The translations under genes were made by a program, and so were the position numbers. The notes below the pieces were generated by a model that saw only the letters and a program-made list of their open reading frames with translations, made no database searches and was not told the DNA's origin. This document shows, one piece after another, positions 25,548 to 34,603 of a stretch of 64,000 nucleotides of DNA. The first letter of the stretch is position 1. Each line of letters opens with the position of its first letter. Source of the DNA: Maribacter polysaccharolyticus (GTDB lineage Bacteria > Bacteroidota > Bacteroidia > Flavobacteriales > Flavobacteriaceae); the NCBI RefSeq assembly GCF_028882255.1, contig NZ_JARBUY010000004.1, positions 384,328-448,327 on the forward strand, written 5' to 3'.

Positions 25548-28400
25548 TTATTTGTTTTTGCTCCTAAAAAAATCATATTTAAGGCCGAAAGTCAAACGCT
25601 GCCCATAGAATTCCATTTGTTGCGTACGCTCTTTAACACCTTGGAAATAGCGCAGGGGCTGATTGGTAATATTATTAAGGTCGGCATAAATACTCAGGTT
25701 GGAACTGATTTGGAACGATGCATTAAGATCCAAGAACATTTGTGTGTCATAATAACTGTCCTCAAAAGCATTTCCACCAATCTCATCGATATAACTATCC
25801 GAGAAATTAGCCGATAAGCGCGCACTGAATTTTTTATCGGCATAGGCCAAAGAGCCATTGAACATATTCGGTGACGTATTGGGTAGATCAATATCCTCGC
25901 GTTCTTCCCCATCTTCGTTCCTAATGCCATTGGCAGAGGAATTTAAATAGGTGTAGTTCACATATAGACTGAGGTTTTTGGCAAATCCGGGGAGAAAATC
26001 CAACTGACGTTGAAATGCGAATTCCGCTCCAAAAACCGATGCCCCTTCGCCGTTCAAAGGCTGATAAATTTCAAAGCCCTCGGTTCCGGCGCCATAAGAA
26101 TCATCTGTGGTTTCCCCTTGGAAGGTATAAATGAAATTATCTATTTCCTTATAAAAAACACCCCCCGATAACAGTCCGACACTTTCAAAATAATGTTCGG
26201 CCATGATATCGAAGTTCATTGAGGTCGTAGCTTCCAAATCGGGGTTCCCCACATAGATCTCCTCATCGCTCGAGACAATATCCAAAGAAGGCACCAAATC
26301 TGCATAATTGGGTCTTGCCAACGTATTGGTCCATGCAAAACGAAGAATGGTACTGTTATCAAGGTCGTACTTAAAATGGACCCCTGGGAGAAGATTGGTA
26401 TAGGAGCTTTCTTCCGTAATCTCCCCAATGATATTTTCCTCATCCTCAATCTGATTTCCTGTTGCCGTTACTTTTGTGGCCTCCAATCGAACGCCGACCA
26501 ATATTCCCAATTTATCACCGATCATTTGATTGGTCATGGCATAACCGGCGAACACATCTTCCCGTACATCGAAATTGGCACGAAGAAATTCATCGGGTAC
26601 CGATTCCCCGTTGACCAAATTTAATCCTCCCAACCATGCTTCACTGGCAAACGACCCGATTTGATATTGACTTCCTGCCAAAAAATCAGGGTCACTATAA
26701 TCCTTAACGGGAACATCGGACAAGGTTGGATAATCATTTTCCAGATCGAATTCATAGAAATCATTATCCCTTAACTTGGTTTTAAACCTACCCCTTGCGC
26801 CAAATTTAATGGTACCTTCCGCATTACCGAAAAGATCCGCCGGAATCTCAAAATTCACAAATACATTTACATCTTCTTCTTCAGTATATTGGTTTTCTTC
26901 GGTTATTTCCCCGTACTCAAAATTATCGAGGGCGGCATCATCCTCATCTGCCACCGAGAATCTGGGGTATCGCGTGTTTTGAACATCGTTATCGATCATA
27001 TATTCGGATTCAAATTCGGCATAGCGCTCATGGAGTCTTTCCTCGGAAGCTTTGGCATAGGATGTCATCCAATCCATTTTTAAAGCACCCCATAGATGGT
27101 TCCCTCCCAAGGTGTAGTTTTGCATACGTTGGTCCTCGAGTCTGCGATTTTTGTTTCTATCATTATCGATACCCCCCTTACTTTGCCTCTTTACTTCTAC
27201 CGGAAAACTGGTAGGCACCCCGTCGGTTATGGTGAAGTCTCCCAACGTAATATCCTCACCGTCCAAAATTTCGTGTTCTAGACGGAATCTATTCTCACGA
27301 TCATCGCGCCAGTTATACATGGTTTTAACAAAGATCGTATTATCGGCATCGAATTTATAATCCATATTCACGGAAAAACTCCTGCGTATACGTTGAACCA
27401 AGTACTCCCGTTGTTCAAAAACCTTCGTATAGGGTTCCACTTCAATTTCTTCCAAAATGGGTTCCCCTTCCGAATCATCGGACCCCGTATAATATTCGAA
27501 CTCATCGGTCCATTCCGCTTCGATATTGTCGGAACCGAAGTCGTTGTCATTGATAGATGCGGATACCATCCATCCAAACTTACCGTTATCACTTCTATTC
27601 CCTATTAAGAGCGAACCGTTTAAAATAGCCTTATCCGTAATAAAATTGATACCTGACCCAATGTTCGTGGAAATCCTGAATCCCTGTGGCGATGTCCTTG
27701 TAATTAAATTGACCGATCCCCCTAGGGCATCTGCATCCATATCGGGAGTTACGGCTTTGCTCACCTCAATGGACTGTATCATATCGGCCGGTATCAAATC
27801 CATTTGAACATTCCTGTTATCCCCTTCGGCAGAAGGCACCCGGCTCCCGTTTAAGGTAACGGAATTCAATTGAGGGGAAAGTCCCCTTACGATAATGTTC
27901 CTTGCCTCTCCTTGGTCTACCTGCATGGTTATCCCGGGAATCCTTTTTACGGCATCCCCGATATTCGCATCGGGAAACTTACCGATTTGGTCCGTAGAAA
28001 CGACATTGGTAATATTAAGGTTGTTCTTTTGGGTATTAAGGGCTTTGGCCTGTCCTCCCGATCCGTAGGCACTTACCATGACACCGTCCAATTCGATGTT
28101 CTTGGGTTCAACGAACAAGGCAACTTCGACAGTTTCATCGGCCCTTACCGTAACTTCCCGACTTAGGTCTTCATACCCTAAATACAGCACCTTTAAGGTA
28201 TAAGCGCCTTCCGGTACGTTTACAAGGGTAAATCGACCGTCAAAATCGGTGATGACACCTTTGTTGATCGAAGGTAGTACCACACTGGCACCGGGTAAAT
28301 ACAATCCATTCTTATCAGAGATCGTTCCCTTGATATTTCCGGTTTGGGATAAAAGACATAGGGGCAAAAAGAGGCAAACAAATAATAAAGTGGTTTTCAT
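25548..28400 (-). CDS. TonB-dependent receptor with carboxypeptidase-like N-domain (phytase partner)
   Basis: The 950-residue receptor has a signal peptide (TTLLFVCLFLPLCLLSQ), then a carboxypeptidase-regulatory-like domain (residues 20-110: GTISDKNGLYLPGASVVLPS and LKVLYLGYEDLSREVTVRAD). The plug follows (IGKFPDANIGDAVKRIPGIT and IVRGLSPQLNSVTLNGSRVP), and the C-terminal barrel ends LTFGLKYDF. It belongs to the plug subgroup often paired with secreted hydrolases. Its stop is followed 61 bases later by the phytase start, which suggests import of phytate or its breakdown products. There is no anti-sigma/ECF pair nearby. Confidence 0.92.
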   Translation of the reverse strand: MKTTLLFVCLFLPLCLLSQTGNIKGTISDKNGLYLPGASVVLPSINKGVITDFDGRFTLVNVPEGAYTLKVLYLGYEDLSREVTVRADETVEVALFVEPKNIELDGVMVSAYGSGGQAKALNTQKNNLNITNVVSTDQIGKFPDANIGDAVKRIPGITMQVDQGEARNIIVRGLSPQLNSVTLNGSRVPSAEGDNRNVQMDLIPADMIQSIEVSKAVTPDMDADALGGSVNLITRTSPQGFRISTNIGSGINFITDKAILNGSLLIGNRSDNGKFGWMVSASINDNDFGSDNIEAEWTDEFEYYTGSDDSEGEPILEEIEVEPYTKVFEQREYLVQRIRRSFSVNMDYKFDADNTIFVKTMYNWRDDRENRFRLEHEILDGEDITLGDFTITDGVPTSFPVEVKRQSKGGIDNDRNKNRRLEDQRMQNYTLGGNHLWGALKMDWMTSYAKASEERLHERYAEFESEYMIDNDVQNTRYPRFSVADEDDAALDNFEYGEITEENQYTEEEDVNVFVNFEIPADLFGNAEGTIKFGARGRFKTKLRDNDFYEFDLENDYPTLSDVPVKDYSDPDFLAGSQYQIGSFASEAWLGGLNLVNGESVPDEFLRANFDVREDVFAGYAMTNQMIGDKLGILVGVRLEATKVTATGNQIEDEENIIGEITEESSYTNLLPGVHFKYDLDNSTILRFAWTNTLARPNYADLVPSLDIVSSDEEIYVGNPDLEATTSMNFDIMAEHYFESVGLLSGGVFYKEIDNFIYTFQGETTDDSYGAGTEGFEIYQPLNGEGASVFGAEFAFQRQLDFLPGFAKNLSLYVNYTYLNSSANGIRNEDGEEREDIDLPNTSPNMFNGSLAYADKKFSARLSANFSDSYIDEIGGNAFEDSYYDTQMFLDLNASFQISSNLSIYADLNNITNQPLRYFQGVKERTQQMEFYGQRLTFGLKYDFFRSKNK

Positions 28401-28535
28401 TTTCCGATGGTTGATTATTCATCACAAAGAAATCGTATAACCACAAATAATAGGGTTAGGTAAAATTTAAGAAAAAATCAATTTATCCCAACCTAAAAGG
28501 GTACTTTAAAATAACTTAACATTCAAATAACAAAA

Positions 28536-28563
28536 AAAGCCCTTACTCTAAAGTAAGGGCTTT
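28536..28563 (-). terminator. Terminator of the rplU-rpmA operon
   Basis: A perfect 12-bp stem, AAAGCCCTTACT (28536-28547) with AGTAAGGGCTTT (28552-28563), has the A-run 28532-28538 giving a minus-strand U-tract. It lies 22 bases after the rpmA stop. Confidence 0.9.
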
Positions 28564-28584
28564 ATATAAATTCTAAGCGGTTTA

Positions 28585-28845
28585 CTAAGCCTCAAAAGGC
28601 TCGATGGAAACATAGGATTTCCCTCCTGCTTTCTTTTCGAATTTTACCAATCCGTCTACTCTTGCATGCAAAGTATGATCTTTACCTGCATAGACATTTT
28701 CTCCTGGGTTGTGCTTAGTACCTCGTTGTCTAACGATGATATTACCGGCGATAGCCGCTTGGCCACCAAAAATCTTAACCCCTAAGCGTTTCGATTCTGA
28801 TTCCCTACCGTTTTTTGAACTACCTACACCTTTCTTGTGAGCCAT
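28585..28845 (-). CDS. rpmA: 50S ribosomal protein L27
   Basis: The 86-residue protein is bL27, which lines the peptidyl-transferase centre and binds tRNA through its N-terminus. It starts directly as [20 protein letters not shown] with no cleavable extension, and contains [20 protein letters not shown] and [20 protein letters not shown]. It follows rplU by 39 bases in the usual rplU-rpmA operon. Confidence 0.98.
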   Translation of the reverse strand: MAHKKGVGSSKNGRESESKRLGVKIFGGQAAIAGNIIVRQRGTKHNPGENVYAGKDHTLHARVDGLVKFEKKAGGKSYVSIEPFEA

Positions 28846-28884
28846 TTTCTTCGGTTTTTATTGTTATACTTGATGATCGGGCAA

Positions 28885-29544
28885 TTAAGCCTTACCACCG
28901 TCTAATTCGTCTTGCCATTTTTTCAACTCGTCCCATTTGCCTTCGGCAGCCAATTTAGCTTGAGCTGGCCAAGTATCGGTAACGTGGTTCCCACGAACAT
29001 CGGCAATGATCTCTGAAATCTTTTCCGGAGTTGAATTTGCCAATTCAGCGAAAGTTGAAATACCTGCAGCAATCAAGGTTTCGGCGATTTTTGGTCCAAT
29101 ACCTTCAACCTTTTTTAAATCGTCCGCTTTCTTGGAAGCAGCTTTTTTGGGAGCTTCCTTTACAGGAGCTTCCGCTTTTACAACGGCTTTGGCCTTTGGT
29201 TCTGCCTTTGCCTTAGTTGCTTTTTTCGCCCCGGAAGTCACAATGCTTTCCACAACGATTTCGGTCAACGATTGGCGATGGCCATTTTTAACGGCATACC
29301 CTTTACGTCTTTTCTTTTTAAAGACAATTACCTTGTCCCCTTTTAGGTGTTTAACGACTTTAGCCTCAACAGCGGCTCCGTCTATAGCTGGGGCGCCAAC
29401 AGTAACGTTCTTACCGTCGTCCAAAAGAAGTACATTGTCAAAAGTTACCTTTTTACCTTCTTCCGTTTGCAAACGGTGAACATACACTTTTTGGTCTTTC
29501 GCAACTTTAAATTGCTGCCCTGCCATCTCTACAATTGCATACAT
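28885..29544 (-). CDS. rplU: 50S ribosomal protein L21 with helix-hairpin-helix extension
   Basis: The first 103 or so residues are bL21 (MYAIVEMAGQQFKVAKDQKV, then VIVFKKKRRKGYAVKNGHRQ). A Lys/Ala-rich linker (about 105-140) leads to a C-terminal helix-hairpin-helix region with DDLKKVEGIGPKIAETLIAA at 141-160 and a Trp-rich end (KWDELKKWQDELDGG). At 219 residues it is about twice the normal bL21 length. The HhH motif usually contacts nucleic acid backbone, so the tail may bind rRNA or another partner. It is first gene of the operon with rpmA. Confidence 0.96.
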   Translation of the reverse strand: MYAIVEMAGQQFKVAKDQKVYVHRLQTEEGKKVTFDNVLLLDDGKNVTVGAPAIDGAAVEAKVVKHLKGDKVIVFKKKRRKGYAVKNGHRQSLTEIVVESIVTSGAKKATKAKAEPKAKAVVKAEAPVKEAPKKAASKKADDLKKVEGIGPKIAETLIAAGISTFAELANSTPEKISEIIADVRGNHVTDTWPAQAKLAAEGKWDELKKWQDELDGGKA

Positions 29545-29685
29545 AGCGTATCTATTAATTTTAATTATCCCTACTTTTTTTTCATAGGCGGGTGCAAATA
29601 TACTCCTAATTCCTTAATGTACAAGAGATTTGAGAATAAAAATTGATGCCGTTATCACATGCATAAAGTACATTGCTTGTTTGGG

Positions 29686-30126
29686 TTACGGCCTTTTATA
29701 CGACTTGAACAGCTGCATGATGGCAAGGGTAACGACCAAAGTGGTCGCAAAACCCATTATCGCTACGGTAAAAAAGACGATTGCCTCAAAATTCTTGACC
29801 TCACTGGCCCAAGCCCTCGATAATTCACCGATAAATTCCGAATCGACCTCCGTGGCATAGAACGTAAAGAACAGCGTGAACAGTATCGTTGCAATCCCCC
29901 CGGTAACCAAACCCGCCGTAAACCCACTGCCGTAGTTAAAACGATCGGCTTCTTTAATTTTGAATATTTTAATGGCCTCATAGATGCCAAAACCGGTAAT
30001 GACCCCATTGAAAACACTGAAAAAAACATTGGTATGTAAGGTGAATAGCGCTAAAAACAGAAAGTAAGCAATCAAGCAAACGCTTGTTACTATACCGAAA
30101 CGAATTGGTAAGGCAAATTGTTTCAT
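29686..30126 (-). CDS. DUF4199 membrane protein
   Basis: The 146-residue protein has four predicted membrane helices: FGIVTSVCLIAYFLFLALFT, VFNGVITGFGIYEAIKIFKI (partly), GLVTGGIATILFTLFFTFYA and IVFFTVAIMGFATTLVVTLA. The pattern F-x-Y-G-x-x-F-x-x-G (RFNYGSGFTAGLVTGG) fits the Bacteroidetes DUF4199 family, whose function is unknown. It stands alone between rplU and a decayed stretch. Confidence 0.78.
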   Translation of the reverse strand: MKQFALPIRFGIVTSVCLIAYFLFLALFTLHTNVFFSVFNGVITGFGIYEAIKIFKIKEADRFNYGSGFTAGLVTGGIATILFTLFFTFYATEVDSEFIGELSRAWASEVKNFEAIVFFTVAIMGFATTLVVTLAIMQLFKSYKRP

Positions 30127-30175
30127 AGTCAGAGATTTTGGTTATTCCCCTTAAATTAAGGAATTTATGATCAAT

Positions 30176-30289
30176 TTAATTTAAATTCTTGTTAAAGACC
30201 AAGGCGCCCCTTGCACCATAATACACAATATTCGAAAATTTGGTCGTAACGATTGGCCCATTAGGGGAGCCTAAGGCATCTTTAAGGAT
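30176..30289 (-). pseudogene. C-terminal gene remnant, unknown family
   Basis: The minus strand gives 37 codons without a start codon, including LKDALGSPNGPIVTTKFSNI and VYYGARGALVFNKNLN before a stop. An upstream fragment in another frame (30282-30380) reads VDISVLPIFFGCELGREQNR. The composition is protein-like and the frames adjoin with an offset of one, so this looks like the end of a broken gene. The rest of the 442-base gap 30127-30568 shows nothing else recognisable. Confidence 0.4.
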
Positions 30290-30568
30290 TTAAGAACGAA
30301 CCCCATCGGTTTCGGTTTTGTTCCCTACCTAACTCACATCCAAAAAATATAGGCAACACTGAAATATCAACCCTGATTTGTAAGAAAAACAAATAGGTAT
30401 TATGTATTTTTGAAAAGGCTATCTTTCGATGTCGAGGTAATGGAAAAGGAATGGCAGTACCCATTCTTAAGAAAATGAACCCTTGCGGGACAAGTAAAAT
30501 TTAAGGCGGGCATCGGGTGAAAAACAAATTCGGGATAAAAACAAAACCACTAATATAAAAATACAAGA

Positions 30569-31000
30569 ATGAAAAAGTTATTCGGCATTTTGGCCACAAT
30601 CCTATTGATCGGCAATATCTCATGTAAAGGTGAAAAAAAGGGCGACACGGAAGCTGCCAACGAACAAATGGACAAAGTCATGGCAATCCATGACGAGGTT
30701 ATGCCAAAAATGAGCGTCATGGGCCAATTGGTCGGCGAATTGAGCAGTAAGGAAGACAGTACCGAAATCGGTCTGCAGTACAAAGAAGCCAGAAAGGGCT
30801 TGCAAGATGCCCATCAGGCCATGATGGATTGGATGCAGGGTTTCGGCAACCGTTTTGATTCCGATGAAATCCTAAACGGGAAGGCTTTGACCGATCAAAA
30901 GCAAATTTGGCTGAATGAGGAAGAAGAAAAGGTCGAGGCCCTAAGGGAACAGATCTATACGAGTATCGCCAATGCCGAAAAATTGCTCAAAAAGGAATAG
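30569..31000 (+). CDS. Small helical lipoprotein
   Basis: The 143-residue protein has a lipoprotein signal (LFGILATILLIGNISCKG). The mature part is almost entirely charged helix, with EQMDKVMAIHDEVMPKMSVM, then HQAMMDWMQGFGNRFDSDEI and a coiled-coil-like tail EEEEKVEALREQIYTSIANA. Flavobacteria often carry such proteins, sometimes annotated as viral A-type inclusion protein-like. The function is unknown; a periplasmic helical-bundle role is possible. Its 3' end is 51 bases from the convergent gldD. Confidence 0.78.
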   Translation: MKKLFGILATILLIGNISCKGEKKGDTEAANEQMDKVMAIHDEVMPKMSVMGQLVGELSSKEDSTEIGLQYKEARKGLQDAHQAMMDWMQGFGNRFDSDEILNGKALTDQKQIWLNEEEEKVEALREQIYTSIANAEKLLKKE

Positions 31001-31051
31001 GGATTCGCCTACTCCATTTATATACACTTGGGACCGACCGTAAGTTAGCGA

Positions 31052-31606
31052 TCACTTCCACCTAACGCTTTCCATGAACTTCTTAATGTCGTCTTGCAAA
31101 TATACAGCGGCTGGGTAAATGGAGTCATAATTGGGTTTGGTATAAAAATAAAGGGATCCTGCCAAAAAGTGTTCGGTGCTATCGGTTACATAAAATTGGG
31201 CTTGTGAAGCCGCATCACCAACAACTTCAAAGAACGTCCCATAGACTTTATCCCTTTCATTTATGAAAGGATGCGGCAATATCCCATCCGCTTTTGCAGA
31301 ATGTTCAATGGACAATTTTTGTGCATCGGAAAGCAGTTTATCAATATTATCGTCTACCTCTTTATAGGTAATGAAAAGGGAACCTTTCATACTGGGATAA
31401 TCCAAGGTCATTGCATGGGCATCCTGTTGCTTAAAAACGCTTTCCGCGTTCTTTAGAAATTTAAAATGATCGGTTTCCATGGTCCGGTACTCGGTTTGTG
31501 GGTATTCCAATCGTAATTTCGCGTTGGGCTTGGGAATCACTCCATCTTGGCAACTTATGAATACGATCATAGAAAAAAATACAAATGGAATACGTTTACT
31601 ACTCAT
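31052..31606 (-). CDS. gldD: Gliding motility lipoprotein GldD
   Basis: The 184-residue lipoprotein (signal IPFVFFSMIVFISCQDG) has the GldD start PKPNAKLRLEYPQTEYRT and the later block LPHPFINERDKVYGTFFEVV. The C-terminus, KFMESVRWK, also fits. GldD is needed for gliding and type IX secretion in Flavobacterium, at the cell envelope. It overlaps gldE by 8 bases at the end of mutY-ssb-gldE-gldD, the same order as in Flavobacterium johnsoniae. Confidence 0.93.
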   Translation of the reverse strand: MSSKRIPFVFFSMIVFISCQDGVIPKPNAKLRLEYPQTEYRTMETDHFKFLKNAESVFKQQDAHAMTLDYPSMKGSLFITYKEVDDNIDKLLSDAQKLSIEHSAKADGILPHPFINERDKVYGTFFEVVGDAASQAQFYVTDSTEHFLAGSLYFYTKPNYDSIYPAAVYLQDDIKKFMESVRWK

Positions 31607-32924
31607 TTGGTAAAATCACTTTTATTTGTTTTAATCTCTTTTTATCAAGACTCTCAACGACGAATGCATAATCCTTGAAAACGACTTTATCCCCTTTTTT
31701 GGGAAAGCATCCGGCAATTTCCAAGACAAAACCGGCAATGGTCTCCGATTCGCCTTTTTGACCCTCAAAGTCCTCATCGTCCTCGATTTTCACTACCCTA
31801 TAAAAATCCTTTAGGGCCGTTTTACCATCAAAGACATAATTGAACTCATCCAATTTGGAATACACCAAATCCTCATCATCGAACTCATCACTGATGTCCC
31901 CTACGATCTCTTCGATTATATCCTCAAGGGTGACGATCCCCGAGGTGCCCCCATATTCGTCGACAACCACCGCCAAATGGTTTTTCTTTTCTTGAAACTC
32001 CAACAAAAGATCATCCAACTTCTTGTTCTCGGGCACAAAATAAGGGTCTCGGATCAACGATATCCAATTAAATGATTTTCGGTCTATATAAGGTAATAGA
32101 TCTTTTACATAGAGGACCCCCAGGACATTATCCATATTTTCCGAAAAAACCGGAATACGCGAATATCCTTGTTTCTTGATTTCTTCGAGAACATCGGGAA
32201 ATTTCATATCCTCGCTCAAAGCGAATAAATCGATACGTGGCCGCATTACTTGTTTCGTATCGGTATTCCCGAATGAAACGATACCCTCCAAAAGTCGCTG
32301 TTCCTCTTTGGTCGTATCCCCTTCCGAAGTAAGTTCCAAAGCTTGGGACAATTGGTCAACGCTAAGACTTGGCTTGTACCTTCCCAATTTATTATTCAAG
32401 TAAATGGTGGAAGCCCGCATGGGAAGACTCAACGGGGAGAAAACAAAATCGAGGACTTTTAGTGGATAGGCCATAAAATGTGAAAAACTGACCTTATTCC
32501 TATTGGCGTATACTTTTGGCAAGATTTCCCCGAACATCAAGATCAAAAAGGTAGCTACGACCACTTCCAACAAAAAGCGCACTGAAATTACATTCAAGAG
32601 TTGGTAATCAATATTCGAGAAAAGGGTATCCCCTATGATATTGAATAAAAGAACCACTCCGATATTTATGGCATTATTGGCGATTAAGATAGTCGCCAAT
32701 AATTTTTTGGGCCGTTCAAGTAACCTTACGATTATGCTTCCCTTGGAAGACTTGTTCTGTTCAATGGTATTGACATCTGTTGCGGACAGGCCAAAAAAGG
32801 CCACTTCGGCACCTGAAATGAGGGCCGAACAGAGCAACAGCACCAATAATATGCCAATATTGAGTATAAATGTACCCTCAACAGCTATGAAATTCAGGAA
32901 AAAACTAAGGGGTTCTGGGTCCAA
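31599..32924 (-). CDS. gldE: Gliding-associated membrane protein GldE (DUF21/CBS/CorC)
   Basis: The 441-residue protein has an N-terminal DUF21 membrane domain (about residues 1-190, with LLVLLLCSALISGAEVAFFG). A pair of CBS domains follows (about 205-335; MRPRIDLFALSEDMKFPDVL, YSRIPVFSENMDNVLGVLYV and VVDEYGGTSGIVTLEDIIEE). The C-terminal CorC/HlyC domain contains ETIAGFVLEIAGCFPKKGDK. This is the CNNM/CorC transporter-like architecture. Beside gldD it is GldE, which improves GldD-dependent gliding. It starts 25 bases after the ssb stop. Confidence 0.93.
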   Translation of the reverse strand: MDPEPLSFFLNFIAVEGTFILNIGILLVLLLCSALISGAEVAFFGLSATDVNTIEQNKSSKGSIIVRLLERPKKLLATILIANNAINIGVVLLFNIIGDTLFSNIDYQLLNVISVRFLLEVVVATFLILMFGEILPKVYANRNKVSFSHFMAYPLKVLDFVFSPLSLPMRASTIYLNNKLGRYKPSLSVDQLSQALELTSEGDTTKEEQRLLEGIVSFGNTDTKQVMRPRIDLFALSEDMKFPDVLEEIKKQGYSRIPVFSENMDNVLGVLYVKDLLPYIDRKSFNWISLIRDPYFVPENKKLDDLLLEFQEKKNHLAVVVDEYGGTSGIVTLEDIIEEIVGDISDEFDDEDLVYSKLDEFNYVFDGKTALKDFYRVVKIEDDEDFEGQKGESETIAGFVLEIAGCFPKKGDKVVFKDYAFVVESLDKKRLKQIKVILPNE

Positions 32925-32949
32925 CAGTCAAATATTAGGTTTTTTGTGG

Positions 32950-33414
32950 TTAAAATGGCAAATCATCATCATCTTCCGGTGTCACGGAAGCTGTAGGTTC
33001 GTTAGCCTTGGCCGGCGCCTGATTCTGTGCCGGTCGTGATGGTTGGCCAGCCGCCTGTGCATTCGCCATACTTTCCTTTTTGGTAGTCAGGAAGGTGAAA
33101 TCCTGCACATGTACTTCTGTGGTATATCGGGTATTGCCATCCTCACCTTGCCATTGTCGGTTTTTTAAACGTCCTTCAACATAGATTTTATCCCCTTTAC
33201 TAAGGTACTTTTCACAAATCTCGGCAGCCTTGTTGCGTACCACGACATTATGCCAATCCGTATTGGTCACCCGTTCCCCGGTCTGCTTATTGGTATAGGT
33301 CTCATTGGTAGCGATAGGGAACCTTCCTATACAACCACCCCCCTCAAAATAGTGCATTTTAACCTCGTCTCCCAAATGCCCGATAAGCATCACTTTGTTC
33401 AATGTTCCACTCAT
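32950..33414 (-). CDS. ssb: Single-stranded DNA-binding protein
   Basis: The 154-residue protein has the OB fold of SSB: MSGTLNKVMLIGHLGDEVKM, TNTDWHNVVVRNKAAEICEK and YVEGRLKNRQWQGEDGNTRY. A disordered Ala/Pro/Gln linker follows, and the tail ends EDDDDLPF, the peptide that recruits repair and replication proteins. It lies 25 bases downstream of mutY and 25 upstream of gldE in the motility/repair block. Confidence 0.97.
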   Translation of the reverse strand: MSGTLNKVMLIGHLGDEVKMHYFEGGGCIGRFPIATNETYTNKQTGERVTNTDWHNVVVRNKAAEICEKYLSKGDKIYVEGRLKNRQWQGEDGNTRYTTEVHVQDFTFLTTKKESMANAQAAGQPSRPAQNQAPAKANEPTASVTPEDDDDLPF

Positions 33415-33439
33415 AATTTTTGTCTAATGCCCAAAAGTA

Positions 33440-34477
33440 CTAAATTTTAAATGTTTTAATAAAATCAGCTATCAAAACCGGTACGGGATAATCGGATATT
33501 GTGGTCAAATCGATGCCTTTATCCAAATGGGAATCGGTTTGCAGGATCCAAAACTTGGTATACAGATGCTGGTGCGACAACTTATGCACGATACTTTCGG
33601 TATTGAATTCAAAAATATTCGGGCTTCCATCAATGGGTACTACCTTATTATAGGTACGTTCCAATTCATCCCTATGAATGTGACCTTGGGTTTCGAGCAA
33701 GGGGAATTCCCAAAGGTTCTGCCAAATACCCTTTCCCCTTCGTTGTTGCAACAAGGTCCTGTTCTTGCCATCGACAACAACAAGATAGTTGAAATATCGC
33801 TTTCTGACCTTGGTCTTATTCAATTTTTGAGGGAGTTCCGCCACCTTGTTTTTTTGAAGGGCAACGCACCCTTCATTCAAGGGACAGCCCGGACAATCGG
33901 GTTTTTTTGGTGTACATTGTATTGCCCCGAACTCCATTAACGCCTGATTATAGTCCCTTATCCGATCCGGATCCATCACCTTCCTTGCCAATTGTTTAAA
34001 ATAGCGGATGCCTTCCGAAGCATTAATCGGCAGTTCTACCCCGAAATATCGTGCGAGTACCCTATACACATTCCCATCGACCACAGGCTCTGGTAGATCA
34101 AAAGAGATCGAAGCAATGGCACTCGCCGTATAGTCCCCCACTCCCTTTAAGTTCAACAGCCCTTTATAAGTGTCCGGAAATTCACCATTATAATCCTTGA
34201 CCACCATTTTGGCGGTGGCGTGCAGGTTCCTTGCCCGCGAGTAATACCCAAGGCCTTGCCATAATTTCAGTACCTGTTCCTCGGAGGCATCGGCCAAATC
34301 AAATACGGTAGGGAAGCGTTCCAAAAACCTTGAATAATACGGTAGCCCTTGCGCCACCCTGGTTTGTTGGAGAATAATTTCGGAAAGCCAAATCCTATAG
34401 GGATCTTTCGTTTGTCGCCATGGAAGGGTGCGTTTGTTTTTGCCATACCAAAGGAGAATTTTACGGGAAAAAATCAT
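33440..34477 (-). CDS. mutY: A/G-specific adenine glycosylase
   Basis: The 345-residue MutY removes adenine mispaired with 8-oxoguanine. It shows LPWRQTKDPYRIWLSEIILQ (with the catalytic Glu in SEIILQQTRV), the HhH LKGVGDYTASAIASI with the catalytic Asp in VDGNVYRVLARYF, and the [4Fe-4S] ligands in CTPKKPDCPGCPLNEGC. The C-terminal NUDIX-like domain (RTLLQQRRGKGIWQNLWEFP) recognises 8-oxoG. ATG 34477 (MIFSRKILLWYG) is preferred; an ATG at 34483 is two codons upstream. First gene of the block with ssb, gldE and gldD. Confidence 0.96.
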   Translation of the reverse strand: MIFSRKILLWYGKNKRTLPWRQTKDPYRIWLSEIILQQTRVAQGLPYYSRFLERFPTVFDLADASEEQVLKLWQGLGYYSRARNLHATAKMVVKDYNGEFPDTYKGLLNLKGVGDYTASAIASISFDLPEPVVDGNVYRVLARYFGVELPINASEGIRYFKQLARKVMDPDRIRDYNQALMEFGAIQCTPKKPDCPGCPLNEGCVALQKNKVAELPQKLNKTKVRKRYFNYLVVVDGKNRTLLQQRRGKGIWQNLWEFPLLETQGHIHRDELERTYNKVVPIDGSPNIFEFNTESIVHKLSHQHLYTKFWILQTDSHLDKGIDLTTISDYPVPVLIADFIKTFKI

Positions 34478-34603
34478 ATACATATATACTATATAATAAA
34501 AGTAGGTGTTTATATACTTAAAATTAGTCCATTAAGCCAAAAGAATAAATTTAATTTATATATTTGCAAGCCGAAAAAATACACATATAATATAATACAT
34601 AAA

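Noticed and set aside
34349-34603. Upstream extension of the HU-like gene
   Set aside because: The extra codons overlap mutY on the other strand and do not resemble HU; the ATG at 34604 gives the normal family start.
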